Below are positions 59,202 to 64,000 of a stretch of DNA of 64,000 nucleotides, piece after piece. This DNA comes from an uncultured Elusimicrobiales bacterium (GTDB lineage: Bacteria > Elusimicrobiota > Elusimicrobia > Elusimicrobiales > Elusimicrobiaceae). Numbering within the stretch: position 1 is the stretch's first letter; each line of letters opens with the position of its first letter. The translations under genes were made by a program, and so were the position numbers. The notes beneath the pieces are model-generated. The model was not told where the DNA came from. It made no database searches and saw nothing but the letters and a program-made list of their open reading frames with translations. The DNA is taken from NCBI GenBank assembly GCA_934667625.1, contig CAKUMH010000009.1, positions 1 through 64,000 of the forward strand, written 5' to 3'.

Positions 59202-60245
59202 CTAGAAAGACTTTCCGCGGGAGCCGAAGAAACGGGAACCCTTTTCATTCAGCTGTTCCAGGAACTTGCCTGTACCCAACGCCACGCAGCTAAGCGGATC
59301 TGCGGCGCGGTGAACGGGAATGTCTGTTTCTTTGCGAATCAGCTCGGTAATGCCTCTAAGCAAGCTTCCGCCTCCGGCCACCACCAACCCTCTGTCCACC
59401 AAATCGGCGGCCAGTTCCGGCGGGGTTTCCTCCAGCGTGCTCTTGATCACTTCAATAATCTGCCGAACCGGTTCCATCAGGGCCTGGCGGATTTCTTCGG
59501 ACGTTACCGACAGGGTACGCGGCAAACCTTGCGTTTGGTCGCGCCCTTTTACTTCCATTGACTTTTCTTCTTTCAGCGGATAAACGGAACCCAAATTGAT
59601 TTTGACTTCCTCCGCCGTCGTTTCGCCAATGATTAAATTGTATTTTTTGCGGAAGTACTGAACAATGCACTCAGTCAGTTCATCGCCGGCCACATCAATA
59701 GACTTGGCAACCACCATTCCCCCCAGGGAAATGACAGCCACTTCCGTCGTGCCGCCGCCGATGTCCACAATCATACTGGCATGAGGCTCCGCAATTGGCA
59801 AATCGGCGCCCATGGCCGAAGCCATGGGCTCCTCAATCAAATAGACCTCGCGCGCACCCGCTTGGCGGGCAGCATCATCCACGGCGCGTCTTTCCACACC
59901 GGTAATGTCCGAGGGAATACCAATCACGATTCTAGGACGTAACAGACTGCTGCGGCTGTGTACTTTGCGGATAAAGTAACGAATCATTTCCTGGGTTACT
60001 TCAAAGTCCGCAATCACGCCGTTCTTCATCGGGCGCACGGCCACGATGTTGGCAGGGGTTCTGCCCAGCATTTGTTTGGCTTTGGTGCCAACGGCTTTCA
60101 CTTCGCCGGTTTCTCTTTCCACGGCGACGACCGACGGCTCGCGCAACACAATGCCCTTGTCTTTGACATAGATCAGACAGTTGGCAGTGCCAAGGTCCAT
60201 CCCTAGGTCAGAAGAGAACAAGCCCCCCAGATAGTCTATTACCAT
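59202..60245 (-). CDS. mreB: Rod shape-determining actin-like protein MreB
   Basis: The 347-residue actin homologue forms membrane-bound filaments that guide wall synthesis. Nucleotide-site motifs DLGTANCLIYVKDKG, IVDIGGGTTEVAVISLGG and VVAGGGSLLRGI are intact. The start follows rplQ by about ten bases, so it is probably transcribed with the ribosomal genes. Confidence 0.97.
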   Translation of the reverse strand: MVIDYLGGLFSSDLGMDLGTANCLIYVKDKGIVLREPSVVAVERETGEVKAVGTKAKQMLGRTPANIVAVRPMKNGVIADFEVTQEMIRYFIRKVHSRSSLLRPRIVIGIPSDITGVERRAVDDAARQAGAREVYLIEEPMASAMGADLPIAEPHASMIVDIGGGTTEVAVISLGGMVVAKSIDVAGDELTECIVQYFRKKYNLIIGETTAEEVKINLGSVYPLKEEKSMEVKGRDQTQGLPRTLSVTSEEIRQALMEPVRQIIEVIKSTLEETPPELAADLVDRGLVVAGGGSLLRGITELIRKETDIPVHRAADPLSCVALGTGKFLEQLNEKGSRFFGSRGKSF

Positions 60246-60255
60246 ATCCGTTCAC

Positions 60256-60600
60256 CTACTCAACCAATTTAACAATGGCCACTTGAGCGTTGTCGCCCTG
60301 GCGCAGCCCCGCGCGGTAAATGCGGCAGAAACCGCCGGCGCGGTTGGCATAGCGGGCAGCCAACACTTCAAACAGCTTCTTGACGGCCGCGGCATCCTTT
60401 AAGGTGTCTTTGGCGGCGCGTTCGTTATTGGCTTTGGCTAGCGTAATGAGCCCTTCCACTACGCGGCGAACTTCTTTGGCCTTGGGCAGGGTGGTCTTCA
60501 CTTCTTCGTGAAGAATGATGCTCGTGGCCATATTGTTCAGCATCGCTTTGCGGTGGGACGCAGTTTTGCCAAGTTTTCTGTATCCGGTATTTTTAATCAT
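60256..60600 (-). CDS. rplQ: Ribosomal protein L17
   Basis: The 114-residue protein starts KNTGYRKLGKTASHRKAML, typical L17, and has ILHEEVKTTLPKAKEVR. It assembles early in the large subunit. It follows rpoA, as in most bacteria. Confidence 0.97.
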   Translation of the reverse strand: MIKNTGYRKLGKTASHRKAMLNNMATSIILHEEVKTTLPKAKEVRRVVEGLITLAKANNERAAKDTLKDAAAVKKLFEVLAARYANRAGGFCRIYRAGLRQGDNAQVAIVKLVE

Positions 60601-60617
60601 ACGTTATAAATCCTTCC

Positions 60618-61616
60618 TTAAATTTTCATACCGAGCGAAAGTTTCATCTCGGCCAATCTTTCCTTAATTTCATCCATTGATTTCGCACCGAAGTTTTTGA
60701 TCATTTTCAAATCGTCTTCGGTCATTTTCACCAAGTCGCGCACCGTGTTGATGTTTTCGGACTTGAGGCAATTGATGGAGCGGGAAGACAGTTCAATAAA
60801 TTCAATGGACTGGTTGAGCAACTCGTCCAATTTGGAATTTACGTTCGCGCCGGCCACATTCCCCGTCAGGGAAACAGGCTCTTCCACCGCTTCATCGCTG
60901 GTGGTGGCTACGCAATCGTCTTCGCCCTCAATCGTGAAAATGTGGAGCGAGCTGGACAAAAGCACCGCCGCACGGTGGAGTGCCCGGGCAGGAGCCAAGG
61001 TTCCGTCGGTGGTGATTTCCAGGATCAGGCGGTCATAGTCCGTCTTCTGGCCTACACGGGCGGGTTCCACGTCGTAGTGAACCTTTACGATCGGCGAGAA
61101 GAGCGCATCCACCGGGATAAACCCGGCCGGGCGCTGGATTTTGGCCAAATCCTCGGCGGGCACATAGCCCTTGCCACGGGAAATTTCAATTTCCATTTCC
61201 AGGCTGCCGCCCACTTCCAAAGTGGCCAGGGCCAGGTCTTTATTGATAATTTCCACACCGTCCAGTTCTTCAATGTCGGCAGCGGTCACCACGCCGGGTT
61301 TGACGGCATGAAGCTGCAGATATTCGCGGTTTTTGCCTTCCATTTTAACGCGCAAGCGTTTCAAATTGAGCAAAATGTTGATGACGTCTTCCCGCACATT
61401 GGGGATCGTGCTGAATTCGTGCACGGCACCCGTGATTCTGACGGCGGTAACAGCGGCGCCTTCCATACCGGAAAGCAAAATCCGGCGCAGGGAGTTGCCC
61501 ACCGTGTGGCCGTAACCGCTTTCGTACGGTTCAGCAATAAACTTGCCGTAAAAGTCGGACGCGGTTTTTTCTTCTAACTGAATCTTTTGGGGAAGGACTA
61601 ATTCATTAAAAGCCAT
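60618..61616 (-). CDS. rpoA: RNA polymerase alpha subunit
   Basis: The 332-residue subunit has the assembly domain (YGHTVGNSLRRILLSGMEGAA broken over residues 35-56; LHAVKPGVVTAADI) and the C-terminal DNA-binding domain (IELSSRSINCLKSENI, MKIIKNF replaced by LKMIKNFGAKSMDEIKERL). Length and domain order are standard. Confidence 0.97.
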   Translation of the reverse strand: MAFNELVLPQKIQLEEKTASDFYGKFIAEPYESGYGHTVGNSLRRILLSGMEGAAVTAVRITGAVHEFSTIPNVREDVINILLNLKRLRVKMEGKNREYLQLHAVKPGVVTAADIEELDGVEIINKDLALATLEVGGSLEMEIEISRGKGYVPAEDLAKIQRPAGFIPVDALFSPIVKVHYDVEPARVGQKTDYDRLILEITTDGTLAPARALHRAAVLLSSSLHIFTIEGEDDCVATTSDEAVEEPVSLTGNVAGANVNSKLDELLNQSIEFIELSSRSINCLKSENINTVRDLVKMTEDDLKMIKNFGAKSMDEIKERLAEMKLSLGMKI

Positions 61617-61630
61617 TGTAAGCCTCCAAA

Positions 61631-62260
61631 CTATTTAGAATAGTATTCGACGATGAGCTGCTCGTTGACAGGGTAGGACATTTCCGCTCTGTCGGGCCAT
61701 CTTAAGAGTTTACCGGTTAATTTCTCCGAGTCGTATTCCAAAAAGCTGGGCCGATGATTGCGTTTTTCGGCTTCCGTAAGGGCTTTTTTGACTTCCACAT
61801 TTTCCGCCAAAGCGTTAGACAAGGTCACCTTGTCGCCGATGCGCAATTGGTAGGAAGGCACGTTGACGGCTTTGCCGTTCACGGTCACATAACCATGCAG
61901 CACGAGCTGGCGGGCAGACTTCAAGGACACGGCAAAACCTAAACGGCGAACCGTGTTGTCCAAACGGGTTTCCAGTTTGCGCAAGAAGTTTTCACCGGTT
62001 TGGCCTTCGGCTTTGGCAGCGGCGTCAAACAAATTGCGGAACGGAATTTCCGACATGCCGGACTGTAATCTGGCTTTCTGCTTTTCCTGCAAGCGAATAC
62101 CGTATTCGGACACTTTGGCTTTTCTAACTTTGCCGCCGCGTTTGGTTACGGCTGCCAACTTGTCAATGACGCAGTTGGTATAGCATTTGGTTCCTTTCAA
62201 GAAAAGTTTGCAATCTAATTTTCTGCATTTTTTGCAGCTGGGTCCTGTATATCTAGACAT
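61631..62260 (-). CDS. rpsD: Ribosomal protein S4
   Basis: The 209-residue protein starts MSRYTGPSCKKCRKLDCKLF and has a zinc-type cysteine set (C, C, C and C in the first 40 residues, ending GTKCYTNC), so it is the zinc-binding form. The S4 RNA-binding domain (RLDNTVRRLGFAVSLKSARQ) follows. The inner ATG is chosen for this start; it lies five bases past the rpsK stop. Confidence 0.96.
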   Translation of the reverse strand: MSRYTGPSCKKCRKLDCKLFLKGTKCYTNCVIDKLAAVTKRGGKVRKAKVSEYGIRLQEKQKARLQSGMSEIPFRNLFDAAAKAEGQTGENFLRKLETRLDNTVRRLGFAVSLKSARQLVLHGYVTVNGKAVNVPSYQLRIGDKVTLSNALAENVEVKKALTEAEKRNHRPSFLEYDSEKLTGKLLRWPDRAEMSYPVNEQLIVEYYSK

Positions 62261-62265
62261 AAATC

Positions 62266-62688
62266 TTATACTCTCCTGGCTTTGGGCGGTCTGCATCCGT
62301 TGTGGGGGATGGGGGTGATGTCTTTAATAGAAGACACGGTTAAGCCGGCTTGTTGCACGGCGCGCACGGCAGTTTCTCTGCCTTGGCCCGGGCCGCAAAC
62401 CTTGACGGCTACCTCGCGCATACCCAAGGCGACGGCTTTTTCGGCCGCTTTGTTGCTGGTGATTTGCGCGGCAAACGGAGTGCTTTTCTTGGTGCCTTTA
62501 AAGCCGTGAGAACCGGCGGTGGACCAAGCAATCGTGTTGCCCTTGTCGTCCGAAACAGTCACAATGGTGTTGTTGAACGAGCAGTAAATATGCACCACGC
62601 CGAAAACCGGCGCTTTGGCGTTTTTCTTTTTTCCTTTCGCCACGGGAGCTTTCGCCACCGGGGCCGTTGTCACTTTTTCTTCTGCCAT
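62266..62688 (-). CDS. rpsK: Ribosomal protein S11
   Basis: The 140-residue protein has an N-terminal Lys/Ala/Val-rich extension (about 1-25) and the conserved core VHIYCSFNNTIVTVSDDKGN, ending DITPIPHNGCRPPKARRV. It lies on the 30S platform. Confidence 0.97.
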   Translation of the reverse strand: MAEEKVTTAPVAKAPVAKGKKKNAKAPVFGVVHIYCSFNNTIVTVSDDKGNTIAWSTAGSHGFKGTKKSTPFAAQITSNKAAEKAVALGMREVAVKVCGPGQGRETAVRAVQQAGLTVSSIKDITPIPHNGCRPPKARRV

Positions 62689-62714
62689 AATGTTTAAATT
62701 CCTAATTTATAAAA

Positions 62715-63089
62715 TTATTTGGTCTTGGAACCCACGGTTTTTCTTCTGCCGCGGCGGGTTCTGCTGTTAGTTTTGGTGCGCTGACCGCGGACCGGCAGGT
62801 TGCGGCGGTGGCGCTGGCCACGATAGGAACCAATTTCAATGGCGCGGTGAATGTTCTGCGCCACTTCACGGCGAAGCTCGCCTTCCACTTTGTATTCTTT
62901 CTGCAAAATGGTGTTGAGCAAACCGGCTTGTTGTTCGGTCAAATCTTTCACGCGGGTGGCGGGGTCAATTTGGCCGTTCAATTTGGCAAGCACTTCTTTC
63001 GCGTTTTTCTTGCCGATGCCATAAATGTATTCCAACGCGACATCTATTCTTTTGTTTTTCGGTAAATCAATACCTGCGACTCTAGCCAT
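62715..63089 (-). CDS. rpsM: Ribosomal protein S13
   Basis: The 124-residue protein starts ARVAGIDLPKNKRIDVALEY, has the helix-hairpin-helix part and ends in the basic GQRTKTNSRTRRGRRKTVG tail that contacts tRNA in the P site. Confidence 0.97.
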   Translation of the reverse strand: MARVAGIDLPKNKRIDVALEYIYGIGKKNAKEVLAKLNGQIDPATRVKDLTEQQAGLLNTILQKEYKVEGELRREVAQNIHRAIEIGSYRGQRHRRNLPVRGQRTKTNSRTRRGRRKTVGSKTK

Positions 63090-63110
63090 ATCTTATAAAA
63101 CTCCTATAAA

Positions 63111-63224
63111 TTAACCTTGGCGTTGTTTGTGTTTTGCCACTTCGCAAACCACACGGACGACGCCGTTGCGTTTAATGATTTTGCATTTCTGACATATCTT
63201 TTTTACACTGGCTCTAACTTTCAT
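63111..63224 (-). CDS. rpmJ: Ribosomal protein L36
   Basis: A 37-residue protein, MKVRASVKKICQKCKIIKRN then GVVRVVCEVAKHKQRQG. Zinc ligands Cys11, Cys14, Cys27 and His32 are all present (the zinc-binding form). Its ATG follows the infA stop without a gap (TAAATG), after AGGGAGAAA. Confidence 0.97.
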   Translation of the reverse strand: MKVRASVKKICQKCKIIKRNGVVRVVCEVAKHKQRQG

Positions 63225-63437
63225 TTATTTCTCCCTATAAGTTATTCTGCCGCGGGTCAAATCGTACGGAGAAAGCTCCAGCTTGACCTTGTCGCCCGGA
63301 AGAATTCTTATATGATGAACTCTCATTTTGCCGGATATATGCCCCAGAATCACTTTGCCGCCCGGTATTTCTATTTTAAACATCGCGTTGGGCAGCGATT
63401 CCAAGACTTTACCTTCAATTTCGATTTTATCGCTCAT
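63225..63437 (-). CDS. infA: Translation initiation factor IF-1
   Basis: The 70-residue OB-fold protein (IEIEGKVLESLPNAMFKIEI, HISGKMRVHHIRILPGDKV, YDLTRGRITYREK) binds the A site of the 30S subunit during initiation. Length is normal. Confidence 0.97.
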   Translation of the reverse strand: MSDKIEIEGKVLESLPNAMFKIEIPGGKVILGHISGKMRVHHIRILPGDKVKLELSPYDLTRGRITYREK

Positions 63438-63516
63438 ACAACTCCGAGTTCGGATTAAATCTCAGAACAAACATCCGCCCGCACCGTTTTTTCCAACCGA
63501 AACGTGCGACCGAATT

Positions 63517-64000
63517 TTATTCAAAAGCAGTGAAAATTTCACTGCCGTGAGCCGTAACAGCTACCGTATGTTCAAAGTGGGCCGCGTATTTGCCGTCCGC
63601 CGTGACCACCGTCCAGCCGTCATCCAACTCCCTGACTTTATAAGTTCCCGCAGTAAGCATCGGTTCAATCGCCAGCACCATGCCCTTTTCCAAGAGCGGG
63701 CCGGTGCCCGGTCTCCCAAAATTGGGGATACTCGGTTCCTCGTGCATATTGCGGCCGATTCCATGCCCGCAATAATCACGAACGACACCCATGCCATTTG
63801 CTATGGCAAAAGTTTCCACCGCGTGTTCTACATCGCCTAAGCGATTACCCGGTTTGACTTGCCCGATTGCCTTATATAAAGACTTTTTGGTAACGTCCAT
63901 CAGTCTTTGGGCTTCATCAGAAACTTTTCCCACGCCGAGGGTGATTGCGGCATCCGAACAGAAACCGTCAAGGCGGGCTCCTGTATCGATACTGATAATA
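63517..64000 (-). CDS. map: Methionine aminopeptidase, type I (N-terminal part outside the window)
   Basis: The 161 visible codons run off the window edge. They include DTGARLDGFCSDAAITLGVG (first metal aspartates), RDYCGHGIGRNMHEEPSIPN (His), MVLAIEPMLTAGT (Glu) and FEHTVAVTAHG (last Glu), so all visible metal ligands are intact. It removes the initiator methionine. The order map-infA-rpmJ-rpsM-rpsK-rpsD-rpoA-rplQ is the usual end of the spc/alpha cluster. Confidence 0.95.
   Translation of the reverse strand, partial: IISIDTGARLDGFCSDAAITLGVGKVSDEAQRLMDVTKKSLYKAIGQVKPGNRLGDVEHAVETFAIANGMGVVRDYCGHGIGRNMHEEPSIPNFGRPGTGPLLEKGMVLAIEPMLTAGTYKVRELDDGWTVVTADGKYAAHFEHTVAVTAHGSEIFTAFE

Overview
The window looks like chromosomal DNA from a gut- or animal-associated member of the Elusimicrobiota, close to Elusimicrobium. 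I infer this from the mix of genes, not from a marker search. The cell is Gram-negative (LpxB, LolC/LolD-like exporter, AsmA-like protein) and rod-shaped (MreBCD, PBP2, RodA). Its metabolism looks anaerobic and ferredoxin-based (a four-subunit 2-oxoacid:ferredoxin oxidoreductase, NfnAB, a complete glycine cleavage system). It carries several solitary type IV pilin genes of the Elusimicrobium type. There is no transposase, integrase, phage gene, CRISPR array or rRNA. One tRNA (Phe, GAA) is present.

Layout. 0-4 kb: a secreted caspase-like protein, an ankyrin-repeat membrane protein and lysS. 4-14 kb: a GH57/DUF3536 protein, a PIN-PhoH ATPase, an operon lolC-lolD-sel1-sel1, and nfnB-nfnA. 14-17.6 kb: a YtxH-type protein and an ndk operon whose other two members look like inactive enzymes. 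17.7-23.2 kb: a plus-strand operon (Gfo/Idh/MocA oxidoreductase, lpxB, a short Rel protein, a zinc-ribbon membrane protein), then a POT peptide transporter. 23.9-31.4 kb: gatC-gatA-nudix, a CD225-like protein, and ychF-rlmC/D-uvrD. 32.2-35 kb: the kor/vor operon. 35-41.4 kb: tRNA-Phe, then the operon lplA, HExxH membrane protein, AsmA-like, pyrE, rlmI. 41.5-45.9 kb: gcvT-gcvH-gcvPA-gcvPB, whose H protein the neighbouring ligase probably lipoylates. 45.9-50 kb: a YgjP-like metallopeptidase, an unknown secreted protein, a degenerate trypsin-like protein and an XRE-chrA-chrA operon. 50.6-64 kb: a long minus-strand run that goes from map-infA-rpmJ-rpsM-rpsK-rpsD-rpoA-rplQ into mreB | mreC-mreD-mrdA-rodA-DUF2344-rng-amidase, linking the end of the ribosomal cluster to cell-shape genes.

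The most unusual element is a dispersed family of pilin cassettes. Four genes (starts at 4132, 15199, 23743 and 32072, all minus strand) share an almost identical block of about 170-200 bp. It holds a promoter, a T tract of 9-11 bases, a near-perfect 30-bp palindrome, the same ribosome-binding site and the first ~35 codons. After that the proteins diverge. Each cassette stands alone between unrelated operons. The palindrome keeps its pairing through compensating changes, and the U tract can pair with the A/G-rich ribosome-binding site, so the leader could act as a translational switch. A fifth pilin gene (35708) belongs to a second subfamily. It is preceded by a ~200-nt highly structured leader with a terminator-like hairpin and a competing stem. 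A sixth copy (50085-50576) is a pseudogene. A half-palindrome relic lies just after tRNA-Phe.
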